Assembly (NCBI GenBank): GCA_009809945.1
Contig: WTPW01001602.1
Span: 6,988-70,987, forward strand
Reading direction: 5' to 3'
Length of the DNA stretch: 64,000 nucleotides
From: Gigaspora margarita
Lineage: Eukaryota > Glomeromycota > Glomeromycetes > Diversisporales > Gigasporaceae
This document shows, piece by piece, positions 13,101-23,252 of the stretch. The notes beneath the pieces were generated by a model that made no database searches, was not told the origin of the DNA, and worked only from the letters and a program-made list of their open reading frames with translations. A program made the translations under genes and the position numbers. Position 1 is the first letter of the stretch, and every line of letters starts with the position of its first letter.

Positions 13101-13400
13101 CATTGCTTTCTCAAGATTCTAACGATACAAATGTATCATATATATAGTTGGTTATTTATATATATATATATATATATATAATAAAAATTGTAATATATTA
13201 ATATTGATGCTTACTGTTATATTTTGTTTTGAAGTTGACCAATAAATGTTATAAAAAAAACCATGACAACATTTTTAGAGGTATATTTCTAGTAATCAGC
13301 TTGAAATTTTTTAAAATCAAATTATTTACTATTGAGTACCAGCTTCTATCGCCTTTTTAGGTTTAAATGTAATATGTTAATTGCTTGGTTCAATTGGGTT
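10161..13400. other. Intergenic DNA with several small repeats
   Basis: No supported gene. About 10943-11209 (+) has an 88-codon frame of less A+T-biased sequence, and an adjacent frame also looks protein-like, so a decayed coding remnant is possible but unidentified. About 11970-12170 is a copy of the repeat at 24050-24460. About 12595-12725 repeats AAGATAAAGGTACTTGTAAT and then GATAATAATGCTAAA. A (TA)n tract lies at about 13154-13180. Confidence 0.35.
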
Positions 13401-13690
13401 CCTTTTCATTTAAGTTTCAATATTTTGATGAATCTCTGAAAGTAATTCATCAACTTCCTATTCATCTTTTACTTCGAACTCATTATTAGCAAGGACAGTA
13501 AAGAACTATTAGTAGTTGTAATCACAGAATTTGATATTGCTTTAGACCTCACAGAACTTGATATTGTTTTAGACTTTTTGCATTTGAAGGCAACCTCAGT
13601 ATTGCACTGAGAACAAAATGAAAAGTTTCTTTCAAACTTAGTGAATAGTTGTAAAGTGCAATTTTTGATGAACATATTCCACTTCTTTTA
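13340..13690 (-). pseudogene. Possible decayed gene with a Cys-x2-Cys segment
   Basis: On the minus strand a 68-codon frame (13675-13469) reads NFSFCSQCNTEVAFKCKK and then Ser/Thr-rich sequence. Immediately downstream another frame gives the protein-like EVDELLSEIHQNIET and KRNPIEPSN, interrupted by stops. The spacing of C-S-Q-C and a later C could suit a small zinc-binding knuckle. It appears to be a remnant of a host gene with a frame change and two or three stops. The family is not recognised, and the 5' part is duplicated in the 177-bp tandem repeat. Confidence 0.3.
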
Positions 13691-13934
13691 TCCAGTTCTA
13701 CGATTAAGATATAAATCGTAAATCTGAAAGAGAATCAGTTTTTAAAGCTAGATCAATCATTTGAAGGCAACCTCAGTATTGCACTGAGAACAAAATGAAA
13801 AGTTTCTTTCAAACTTAGTGAATAGTTATAAAGTGCAATTTTTGATGAACATATTCCACTTCTTTTATCCAGTTCTACGATTAAGATATAAATCGTAAAT
13901 CTGAAAGAGAATCAGTTTTTAAAGCTAGATCAAT
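13581..13934. repeat. Perfect 177-bp tandem duplication (two units)
   Basis: Units 13581-13757 and 13758-13934 both run from CATTTGAAGGCAACCTCAGT to GCTAGATCAAT. I found a single base difference (GTTGTAAAG versus GTTATAAAG). Near identity implies a recent event. The distal part of each unit (CTGAAAGAGAATCAGTTTTT) also matches the 3' flank of copy 1 at about 7078-7110, so the junction lies at the edge of the larger segmental duplication. Confidence 0.9.
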
Positions 13935-14168
13935 ACTCATAGAAGGCACAAGAATTTTGAAATATATTGAATTATACATTTTAGTTTCATCACATATGTC
14001 AATATTACTTTATTAAAAAAATTACATATTCTCCGTTTCACATCCAATTGATTCTCAAGTCAGCTGATTAGTGATGGCGTCATTTTATTATGCCCTACTG
14101 ATATATCAAACCATTAAGTTCGTCGAGGCAAGACATTATCTTTTTCCTTTTCACCAAAACCATACATA

Positions 14169-14313
14169 CACTTGACCCTCGTTAAGATCAATTTCGTTAA
14201 TATCACCTAAACCATAAAGCAAAATATATATTAAAATTCCCTCATATACACTAGTCGTTTTCAACATGAATTTAAATCAATTTAAAAGTATTGATATTAA
14301 GGAGGGTCAAGTG
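14169..14313. mobile_element. Pogo-like MITE in the 3' flank of copy 2
   Basis: This is 145 bp with ends CACTTGACCCTCGTTAAGAT and CACTTGACCCTCCTTAATAT, flanked by TA (14167-14168, 14314-14315). It is orthologous in position to the element at 7352-7518 and shorter by internal deletion, so the insertion predates the gene duplication. Confidence 0.75.
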
Positions 14314-14593
14314 TATTGTGCACAATTTATCTCGTAACAAAGAGGCCAAATTGTACACGTCATTAATTAAAAAAAATAAAGATTGTCTAGGTTCAATTAT
14401 TGGTAATTTAAATATAAATTTCGACTAAAATGAGCGTATAAGCAGTTTAATTGCAGGCTTAATTATGAATTAGCATTAAATACAAATGAATGAATGTATG
14501 TAATGAAGAATTAAAGGATAAAACTAATTGCGTACTTAACAATCAATACCCCAATAAATGACGACAATAAAAAACGAGAATATCTAATCTCAT

Positions 14594-15449
14594 TTAGAAT
14601 TCACGTTTATTACTACGTCTTTGCCTAATCCGTTCCAAGTAATCAAAATAAGCAGTATAAAGAGAGGGTATAATCGGAGGAAACGGAGCAGTTGAATCAA
14701 TGAATACGTCCCTATATTTTGAACAAGTTAACAAAATTATTAGATTAACATCTAAAATAAAGATAATTCGAAACATACCTCACATATAAATCCCAAAAAA
14801 AAGCTGATCTAGTGCTATAACCATAATTTATATTCTCATCCACGGATAAGAAAGTCAAACCCCAAGTAGGATGTCCTTTAAAAAAAGCGACTTGTTTGAA
14901 AACTGATTCATTGTTTTTTTCACATCGTCTCCAAATATAACCATTAAACATCCAAGTCCAGGAAATTCGATATTCACAAAATTCTAATCCCAAATCAGCG
15001 ACATTAGTAACAGTAAATAAAATTTCTACTTCATTTGTAAGATATGCATTGATCTTAGAGGTTACAGTTGAAACTGGAAATATAGTACCGTTTGGATTAT
15101 GTTTAAATTCTATAACATTGAAATTTCCATAAGTCCAATAAGGAACTACTATTTCAGCATATTTTATGAACTCGGTTTGTTGATCATTAGTTTGATAACC
15201 TTCAATAATATAATTATATTCCCAAAGACTTTTATATCTTAATCTATACTCATTAGGAATATTGGATTTGTCAATAGATAAAAAATTTGAATATGAGAAA
15301 CTATTACTGATAATTATTGCCATAAATAAAATTATGATCATAGTTATTGAAAATAAACAACATCAACATTGTTCTTTGTAGTTAATGGGATTTTGATCTT
15401 CCTCTGTTTCTAATAATGGTAGCCTTTCTGCATTTATGTCATCGCTCAT
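14594..15449 (-). pseudogene. Type II membrane protein family, copy 2, with an in-frame TGA at codon 29
   Basis: Exons 15449-14779 and 14711-14594 with a 67-bp GT-AG intron (14712-14778) would give 262 codons. Sequence is very close to copy 1, including the ExxxLL tail, the Cys pair (FCEYRISW, RRCEK) and the FKGHPTWGLTFLSVDENINY block. Codon 29, a cysteine in the CCCC cluster of copy 1, is TGA here (15363-15365), the only stop I find in frame; a TGC to TGA change would suffice. Translation could restart at M37 (15341), which would remove the sorting motif and part of the span. Everything after the stop stays open, so this is a very young pseudogene, a truncated-start gene or a base-call error. 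Confidence 0.78.
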
Positions 15450-15580
15450 TTTGTACTGTACGTGCGTACAGATATACTGTGTAATACATTATTTGGTTCC
15501 TTGTGTAATTTGGCGTTATTTATTATTATACAATCAATGTCTTAATGAATCATTTACGTACGTACGTACGTATGTACATT
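15450..15580 (-). promoter_or_regulatory. Upstream region of copy 2 with expanded (ACGT)n tract
   Basis: GTACGTGCGTAC at 15458-15469 matches copy 1 in sequence and position. At 15555-15577 the single TTTACG of copy 1 is expanded into a run of ACGT units followed by ATGTAC. A similar tract precedes the F-box gene. A regulatory role is inference. Confidence 0.35.
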
Positions 15581-15650
15581 GTGAAGGGGTAACGTGACCC
15601 GGTCGCAACGAAAAACGTGATCCAAGCATATGACTCGGTAACTGAAATGT

Positions 15651-15895
15651 GAGCTACCCTAGTAAGACCATGAAAATTCGTCGCAGATGCACTAATCAAA
15701 TGATTTGAAAAGTTTTAAAGTAATAAACCTTTATGTTAGGTTTAGAGTTATGACTGAAATAAGGCTTTTCATATGCCAAAATTTGCGGAAAATCTTTTTT
15801 GTTAGCGCGCAGTAGACGGTTTCATATAGAGCCGTTGTTAGAAGAAATCTGATGGGTGCATCTGCAACGATCTTTCATGGTCATACTGAGTAGCC
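15651..15895. repeat. Imperfect inverted repeat, probable MITE
   Basis: GAGCTACCCTAGTAAGACCA...GATGCAC at the left recurs inverted at about 15852-15895 (GGTGCATCTGC, then CATGGTCATACTGAGTAGCC). The interior is unremarkable and without an ORF. No target duplication was identified. Confidence 0.45.
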
Positions 15896-15991
15896 TGAAA
15901 AGTGCATTGATCGACAAAAGAGAAGAAAAATTCAATAAATGCCAATTCGGGTTTGATGCTCCATTGAAGGACAATAATAAGACAATTTTTA

Positions 15992-16149
15992 CAGGGCTAT
16001 CTCCAAATTTCCGGGTCGGATGCGTCGGATCACGTCAGCATTTAGCCCTAGTTGTTAACAGTTTCTATAGCAAAATTATCAGCTGCTCATTTTTTTTACT
16101 TAATGAATGGATATGGTTTCATTAGTAAATTTTCTTATGATCTTGGGGC
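15992..16149. mobile_element. Half of a Tc1-type MITE, inverse relative of 21300-21540
   Basis: It starts CAGGGCTATCTCC after TA (15990-15991), continues CCGGGTCGGATGCGTCGGAT and GCCCTAGTTGTTAAC, and matches the reverse complement of 21300-21540 up to GATCTTGGGGC. It is then cut by the element beginning at 16150. The other end was not found, so it is a truncated copy. Confidence 0.65.
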
Positions 16150-16990
16150 TAGAGGTTGTAACCGGTTATCGTAATCGGATTTATAACAGGGTTTAACCGG
16201 CTATAATCTATAACCAAGGTTGAAAATTTTTGAGATCGATTAACCGGTTTATTATAACCGAAACCATCCGATTAATCGGCTTTATTAAACCGAATTCATC
16301 CGATTAATTATAGTTATTGTATGGGTTGTAGTGAATAACCCAGTTACACACGGGTTCATATTCCGTGCCGAAGGCACGGGATTTAAATATGAACCCGTGT
16401 GTGTAACGGGTTATTCCACATACCCATATAATAACTATCTTATTGCACGGTGTCTGACGTAACAATAAAAGCACGGGTTGTCACATAAGACCCGTACAAT
16501 AAATCGGTTTTATTGTAACGGAATTTATCCGATTAATCGATTTTATTATAACCGATTAATCGACTATGTATCTGTCTTATGACCTTGTAAGTATAAATTT
16601 GGCAGTAAACGAATTCAATAATTCAGAATATGACAACATTATTTGATAAACCTTGACTATAAAATGTATGTTATTTATTTAGTTTGTATGGAAACTTATG
16701 GCCGAAGTTATCATTTCAGCCGGCAAATTTCATTGGAAATATAAAAAGTTCCATATTTATGTTGACTTCAGTAGTATGGAATTTCTTCAACATCTGAAGT
16801 TGCTTAAGATTTGCCTACAGAAAACAGCTGAAATTTAATCAAATTTATTCAGGCTTAGCCGGATTATTATAACCGATTAATCAGATTCAACTGAAGTATT
16901 ATAACCGATTAATCGGATTTAACCGGATTATTATAATCGATTAATCGGATTTAACCGAATATAATATAACCGATTTATATTCGGTTGCGA
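16150..16990. mobile_element. AACCGATTAATCGG motif-array element
   Basis: About 840 bp in which variants of ATAACCGATTAATCGG or CCGATTAATCGG occur many times in both orientations. It starts with TAGAGGTTG, a hAT-like YARNG end, exactly where the 15992-16149 MITE is interrupted. No matching right end or 8-bp duplication was found, so this copy may be deleted at the right. A separate palindrome (16310-16438) interrupts it. Confidence 0.55.
16310..16438. mobile_element. Near-perfect 129-bp palindrome nested in the motif array
   Basis: The arms ATAGTTATTGTATGGGT and ATAGTTATTATATGGGT (reverse complement of the right) meet at the centre CCGTGCCGAAGGCACGG. The arms also contain GTTACACACGGGTTCATATT. 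It folds into a long hairpin with a 3-nt loop. Likely a foldback MITE that inserted into the surrounding array. Confidence 0.7.
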
Positions 16991-17248
16991 TTTTTGAAAA
17001 ATTAATAAAACTGGTTAGAATATTTTTATAGAGAATTTCCAAATTTAGAAATTCCCGGTAGAACAAAATGCGACCACATGCAACACTACAGAATTTTGAT
17101 TAATTGAATACCCTAATGCACTCCGTGATGCAAGCATAACTCCGTTCTTAGTATATCTAATGATTAACTCCACATGTGCAATTTCTAATTTGCAAATAAT
17201 TATGAAACGTGATAACAATTAAATTTTTTTTTACCATTATACTGTCGT

Positions 17249-17420
17249 GCCTGAAGTTAGCATTTGCTTGTTCAAGCACTTGAATTTACATTTGCCTAAA
17301 ATTACCTGTTAACGCGTGCAAGATGATCTAATTTCAGGGGCTAATGTCAGTCAAGTGCAATTTCAGACACCTGAATTTATAACTTTAGGCAATGTCAACT
17401 TCAGGCACGAAAATTCCAAA
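17249..17420. repeat. Inverted-repeat element (GTGCCTGAAGTTRGCATTTGC)
   Basis: GTGCCTGAAGTTAGCATTTG at the left and its inverse at 17401-17420 (CAACTTCAGGCAC) bound about 170 bp with internal inverted pieces (CAAGCACTTGAATTTA and CACCTGAATTTATAA). The right half resembles 9060-9110. About 17495-17600 after it is an inverted copy of about 23865-23975. Confidence 0.5.
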
Positions 17421-17825
17421 GGGGATACACTTAAGGGCTTTACTTATTTGTGCTGGTATTACAAACTTTTAAAAAGGCAATTACCAACCAGTGTTCTAAT
17501 TTTGATCGTTCCGGATTAGCCCGACATGAATTCCGAACACGTGCGGAAGAAGAAAAAAGTGAAAATACACCAAAACTAGTGTTTAAATCGACCTTAATGC
17601 ACTAATTAAAAATATTTGGGATGAAATTTTACAAGCAATGAGCAATAGTCAATAGCTATAGCTTCTAACTTTAACATCCTAACTCTAAATTTGTGTTTAC
17701 AAAATTAAATTTCCTTTGTTTATCACTTTAGGTATATGCTCAATGATTCCCAATCACAACATAAATACTATATAGAATCAGCACTTATAGAATCAGTACT
17801 TAATGACAATTCTTCAGATATTATC

Positions 17826-19437
17826 ATGAAATCGTTAAATTATATCCTTTTTTTTGTTATATTTAGTTCGGTATATTATTTTGCTATTTGCCAAAATGTG
17901 CCTAGTCCTCGGCGTGAACAGACTAGCATATTAGTTGGTAATAAACTTTATTTCTTTGGTGGAAACACTTCTCCTACATCTACTTCCAATGAAGTTTGGT
18001 ATCTTGAGTTATCGAATTCATTTAATATTTCTACACCTCCATGGCATAATGATAATGTAATGCCAGTAGGATATACCTTTGGCACATCTTGCCTTAGTCC
18101 TATTGATAATTCTACAGTTTTTTTAATTGGAGGAAAAACATGGATAGCAAATACAATCAATTATTCATATACATCATCAGTGTATATGTTTAATTCTAAA
18201 GCTTCACAATGGACAACACCAACTATTAATAATTTTAATTCTAGCTTTGCAACTCGTAATGAAATACAAGCTGTTATTGATAATAATGGGAAAATTTTTG
18301 TTTTTGGCGGAATTAATCAAGGCAATGGTGATAATATAACAACCACTGCTTATAATGATATGAGTATACTTGACATCACCACTATGATTTGGTCAACACA
18401 AACTCAATCTCAGCCCGTTCTTGTTAATGTTGACTATACCGCTACACTATTGCCAAGTGGCCTTGTTGTTTATATTGGTGGGCGTGGTTCAAGTCTAGGA
18501 AATCTTTATAATATGTCTCAGGTATTGTATAATATTATTAATTTTACGTGTCATATAATCTTCATTTATTTAAGTTTTACTTTTAATTAATATTAAAATC
18601 CAGGTTCAAATATTTGACACAAAATCTTACACCTGGTCTACTAAAGTAATGTATATAAATAAATATTACAGTATTTCTGATAATGATTACACCTAATTTT
18701 TCGCAAATTTATGTTCTTATTTAGATTGCAAGTGGTTCTAATATTGCATCTCGAGCATCCCATTCTGCTGTTTTAAGTACATATTATATATAATAACATT
18801 GCATTATCTGTTAAATTTGATTTTGATATCCAATTTACTAATTAATGTTGTTTTTTAGCCCAGGATGGAAATATTATCATATATGGAGGTTCAATTTCAA
18901 ATAGCTCTGGCAAAATTGTTTATGCGTTTTCTGATATTGGAGTATTAAATACAAATTCCTGGACGTGGTCTGTTCCAAGTGTTTCCGGAACAAGTGCACC
19001 ACCACTAACAATGCATTCTGCTGCACTATACAAAAATTATATGATACTTGCATTCGGTAATTAATTTTTAGACGTTTATTTATTTAAAGAAATTTATTAA
19101 AATTGTTTAATTTTTTACATATTTAGGTGCAACCTCAGCAACAAATTTATACACAAATAATATTTATATTCTTGATATACAAAATTACACCTGGGTTACT
19201 ACATTTAATGTACCTATAACACAAAGTAACGGTAATTCCTCAACAGAACAAGCAAATAATAATTCCTCCAATTTATATATTGGAATTGGTATTGGTGCAG
19301 GCGTAGTTATTTTAGCTGTAGTTTTATTTATTATTGGATTTTTTATTTATAAAAATCGACATAAAGAAGAAGTTATCGCGACACCAGGTACATCTAAGAA
19401 TAATCATATTCGTGAAACTCATATGCCTACGATTTAA
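17826..19437 (+). CDS. Secreted kelch-repeat beta-propeller protein with one membrane segment
   Basis: Five exons, all GT-AG: 17826-18521, 18604-18645, 18725-18776, 18859-19056 and 19127-19437 (stop TAA 19435-19437), give 432 aa. Signal peptide about 1-23 (MKSLNYILFFVIFSSV...). Six kelch-like blades each end in hydrophobic-GG or its relic: YFFGG (45-46), FLIGG (102-103), FVFGG (161-162), VYIGG (218-219), IIYGG (273-274) and ILAFG (326-330). After an Asn/Ser-rich linker a span at about 381-404 (GAGVVILAVVLFIIGFFIY) is followed by a short basic tail. This predicts a type I surface or secretory-pathway protein with an outward propeller, likely for protein or sugar binding. The start at 17826 is chosen over an in-frame ATG at 17736 because it places the signal peptide at the N-terminus. 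Splice phases join kelch motifs without loss, e.g. HSAVLTQDGNIIIYGGS. Confidence 0.88.
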
Positions 19438-21290
19438 ACCCGCCACCCGAACATATGCGCAAACTCCTATGTATGGAGTTACAGTGCCTGGCAATAATTA
19501 ACATGTTTCATAGATTACATGTCCATACTTTACTTTAAAAACCAATTAGAGAAACCTGATTTATAGTCCTAAATGGTTTGAGCTAAAATGAGTGAAATAA
19601 AATTAATTCTAATGAATCTCAGGAATGCCTGATTTTCTGTTCAACTGGTCCTAATTTAAGCTTTAGGTGTTCTACGGAATTTTTTTCCTTTGTTTAATAG
19701 ATATAAGATTAAAATAAATATATTATAGAAAGCGAGACTTATTTTCTTTACGACATTAAAGCCTTAAAATTTTAAAACAATTCCAAATTTTAAGGAACGA
19801 CAAGATGTTTCACAATAGTTTTTTTTTTGAATTATAGTAAACTTTATTGTATACTATAGTAATTGGAGAAAATAATATTCACAATTAAAACCACATTTTA
19901 TCACCAGTTTTCTCTATAAAATATGTAATGTCATTCGAATACTAATCCAATCTCAGGTAAAATTGTTAATCAAAACCTCATTAACTCGATATCTAATCAA
20001 TTTAATGATATTAAGGCCACACCAATTTAAACCTAAATTTAACATACCACCCCTTTTAAGCCTCAGATATAGGGGTAAATTACAACACTTTAATATGAGA
20101 TTATGTACTATTTAAAAAATATTTTTTTAGCCAATTTATTATTGTTATGTTAAACCAAGGATCAAATTGGAACGGCCTATTATATCATTGAAAAATCTTT
20201 AATCTTTACTAATTGGTATAATTTGTTATAATTGGTGAAGCAGCTTCCAGAATATGATTGAGAAAAAATATAGTCCGTTATCTATAAACATATTTGAAAA
20301 AATGAACAGAAGTCATTTCCTTATTTTAAAAAAGTTTCTTGGTGTTATGAGGTAATGCTTTTTTTTATTAAAATATGAATAACTTTATCATTACAATTTT
20401 ACATTAGTTTATATTATTAAAGTTATAAAGTTTATCTATAAACCGTAAGAAAACGAAACTCAAAACAACAAATATTGGTACATTGCTGATTTTAATAATC
20501 TGTTGATGTTATTTTCACTGGCCATACATGTGAACTTAAACGATTTTGATACAATAAGTGAGAATGTTTTGTAGCTTGTAGTAATTCAAGTACGTTTATC
20601 ATCATCATTATGGCAACTATCATTTTCCTGAATTACAAAACCGCATAATGTCGTATGACAAGAGGATGGCGTATTTTATCATTCCATAAAATTTTAAAAC
20701 CTCTCCATTGTTTCAGAATTAAAAAAAAAAAAGTAGCGTATTTCTGAAACAAATAGGAGGCTTAAAAATCTTATTTGTGTATCAAAATTTTGAAATCGGA
20801 AAATAAAATGAATGTTTTGAGACTCCCACTTCAACAAGAACTTTCATTTCAAATTTATCAGAAAATGAAATAAAGTTAATACATCGCTCGTGCACTTTAA
20901 TTCTGATACCCTCTCTTTGTGGAAATTTCATCAATTAAAGTAAATGGTTTTGATTTGAATCCAGCTTATTTCTATTATCCTTTTAGTAGAGTTTCAATTA
21001 TGTGTAGGAACTAATTTTGTCATAATAGAAATAAGAATCATTTAATTATATATCATGATTTTTAAACCAAGTCTGACAATATTTTCTGGCAAAACTCGTG
21101 TGTATTTTCATTCATGTGTCTATTTACGTTACACGACATATATACAGTAATTCATTTCATTCGCGACGCAGTCGCGCTAAAACCTAGTAAGTTAGTGGTG
21201 TCCAAAAAATTTTGCACGTCGTGTAACCCGAGTCACTCCGGCGATTCGGATTCAGACCTCGGATCTAACCTGCGGAGCATTAATACTAGC
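19438..21290. other. Intergenic DNA after the kelch gene
   Basis: The first about 65 bp (19438-19501) hold a protein-like frame shifted by one base from the kelch frame, reading YAQTPMYGVTVPGNN before TAA at 19499-19501 (see findings). Beyond that no gene is seen. About 19975-20030 has a pogo-like phrase (AACCTCATTAACTCGATATC). The end of the stretch is unusually CpG-rich (21160-21290). Confidence 0.35.
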
Positions 21291-21299
21291 TAACTCATA

Positions 21300-21540
21300 C
21301 AGGGGGGGTCCCCGAAATTCCGGGTCGGGATGCGTCGGAGCGCATCGGAATCATGGCCGACTGAATCGGGATTGATCAATTTTGCCTCAAGATCATAAAA
21401 AATTTCACTAATGAAATCATATCCATTCATTAAGTAAAAAGTGCCCAGCTGATAATTTTGCTATAGAATCTGCCAACAACTAGGGCTAAACGCCGACCTA
21501 GATCCGACGCATCCGATCCGGAATTTTGGTGACCCTCCTG
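21300..21540. mobile_element. Tc1/mariner-type MITE (CAGGGGGGTCC ends)
   Basis: This is 241 bp between TA dinucleotides (21298-21299, 21541-21542). Left end CAGGGGGGGTCCCCGAAATT; right end by reverse complement CAGGAGGGTCACCAAAATTC; both continue CCGGRTCGG and ATGCGTCGG. The interior includes GATCATAAAAAATTTCACTA and is shared in inverse orientation with 15992-16149. Confidence 0.75.
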
Positions 21541-21544
21541 TAAA

Positions 21545-22240
21545 ATTCAATACTAGCTTTGTACTGCCGAGTAATATTATAGAAAAATTACAATCCAAGC
21601 AATTTTACTTAGTACACGGTTAGCAGGTTTGTTACATGTAAAATTGTTATAAATTGGGCTTGTTCTGCTCTTTAATAAAAAAACACAAAGTGATTGAACA
21701 ATGCTTGAAAAAAAGTGATTGTTTCGTTCGCTTTACCCACCTTATACCCAATACACTTTACCTTGCCAAATCAAATCGCCTCTTGCCATTGGGTATATCG
21801 TGAGGTCTTGTTTTGTTTGGTGGTTGGTAGTTGTCTGTCTCGTGACATCAGCCCGGACTTCCGCCTTCGACAATCTACATCAGCCAATCAGATGAAAGTC
21901 CTTCTATGAAGTCTAGACACTAGGGATACCGCAAATCTGTAATAGTATAATCTGCACATAAATCAGATTTTACCCAGAAGCATATGCGACAGCTTATTCT
22001 CATATAAGGATTAATTTTGCAAAATTAATAAAGCATAATCTGCACATAAAATGGCCGGAATTAAAGATAAGTAAAATCGGGTTTATCAATTTTCCTCACT
22101 AGTTCCTATTGGATGCGTAAAATCTTGCATTTGATTGTATGAAATATAAATCATCAGATTTGAAATTTCAAATAATGGTATGAATGTTACCATCAGTAAT
22201 AAAACATACCGTTAAATCAATATAAAGTTTAACAAGAAAC
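21545..22240. other. Intergenic DNA with an ATAATCTGCACATAAAAT repeat
   Basis: ATAATCTGCACATAAA occurs at about 21949 and 22032, and related CGCAAATCTG is near 21932. The stretch begins with a hAT-like TAGGGATACCGC at about 21922, but the other end was not pinned down. The 64-codon frame at 21715-21909 has no recognisable features. Confidence 0.35.
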
Positions 22241-22243
22241 ATA

Positions 22244-23214
22244 AGGTAAAAGGGGGTATTGTGGCGAAGTTAACTTTGATCGATGATATCACGTGACTTA
22301 TCCAATAGAATCGAATGATTTTGATATAAACTGACTCGTCTCACAAAGACGAATCTAATGGTATAAAAATCATTAAATTCTAATCACTGGATCAAAAGAT
22401 ATTATCATTCAAAGTTAAAGAAACTAAAGTAAAGATTTTAGAGGGGGTGGGGGTATTGAGGCGAACTTGAACTATATCGTGATACAATGACCAGAACTGA
22501 ATAATTTTTATACCATTCGATTCGTCTCAATGAGACGAATCGAATAGTAGTTAAATCACGCAATTCCGACCATTGGATCACAAGATATTGANGATNANGT
22601 ANGATATACTACGATANCAAAATAATTTTGANNGTATTATGACGAAATACAAAGTTGGCTATAAGGTAAGTGCCTTTTAGTACTATGCAAATCGACATTT
22701 ATGCTCTAAGTAAAGTTGTTCGGACTGACAAATTACGCATATCCTAAAATTTCATAAAATTTAAACAACTTTTTATTAATTGACTTTTACAAAATACGTT
22801 CTTACGAAAAAAGTCTAAATTTTTTTCGTAGAAGCGTATTTTGTAAAAGTCAATTAATAAAAANTTGCTCAAATTTTATGAAACTTTTAGGGTACACGTA
22901 AATTGACAGGCCGGTTAACTTTACTTAGTGCATAAATAGCGATTTGCATAGTACTAAAAGGCACTTACCTTATAGCTAACTTTTGCGTTTCGTCATAATA
23001 CCCTCAAAATTATTTTTGTATTGTAGTGTCGTGCATACATAATCGTCAATATCTTGTGATCCAGTGGTCAGAATTGGATGATCTAACCACTATTTGATTC
23101 GTCTNATTGAGACGAATCGAATGGTATAAAAATTATCCAATTCTGGTCATTGTATCACAAGATAATACAAATTCGCCACAATACCCCCCTTCGCCACAAT
23201 ACCCCCTTTTACCT
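22244..23214. mobile_element. Large hairpin element with TA duplication and a nested self-similar element
   Basis: About 971 bp with ends AGGTAAAAGGGGGTATTGTG on both strands, flanked by TA (22242-22243, 23215-23216). The right end carries the GGGGGTATTGTGGCGAA block twice. Much of the length forms one stem, including GATTCGTCTCA and GAGACGAATCGAAT pairs. A smaller element (22664-22970) sits in the centre. Ambiguous bases (N) cluster here, as expected of a hard-to-assemble hairpin. No ORF. Confidence 0.75.
22664..22970. mobile_element. Nested hairpin element (AGGTAAGTGCCTTTTAGTAC ends)
   Basis: This 307-bp inverted repeat is flanked by TA (22662-22663, 22971-22972). Ends AGGTAAGTGCCTTTTAGTAC are near-identical on both strands, and the stem closes around CGTTCTTACGAAAAAAG. 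The first bases (AGGTAA) equal those of the outer element. The arms contain the AAGTAAAGTTGTTC core seen in many hairpins elsewhere in the window. Confidence 0.7.
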
Positions 23215-23252
23215 TATAAATTTTGTAGGGTGTTTTTTGTTAGGACGAAAAG

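Larger units (their letters stand above)
13900..15560. repeat. Segmental duplication partner of 7080-8860
   Basis: The order of the flank (AGAAGGCACAAGAATTTTGAAA), pogo-like MITE, exon 2, intron, exon 1 and upstream region is the same at 7080-8860 and 13900-15560, both on the minus strand. Coding sequence is about as well conserved as some noncoding parts, so the duplication is fairly young. The third gene copy (26343-27205) shares only weak flanking similarity around 25595-25760 (CTGAAAGAGAAT, then TTTTATTTTCATCATACATG). Confidence 0.8.

Noticed and set aside
17736-17825. N-terminal extension of the kelch protein by 30 codons
   Set aside because: It would bury the signal peptide behind a polar segment; the ATG at 17826 is better.
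17948-18160. 70-codon minus-strand frame
   Set aside because: It is antisense to the first kelch exon and has no features of its own.
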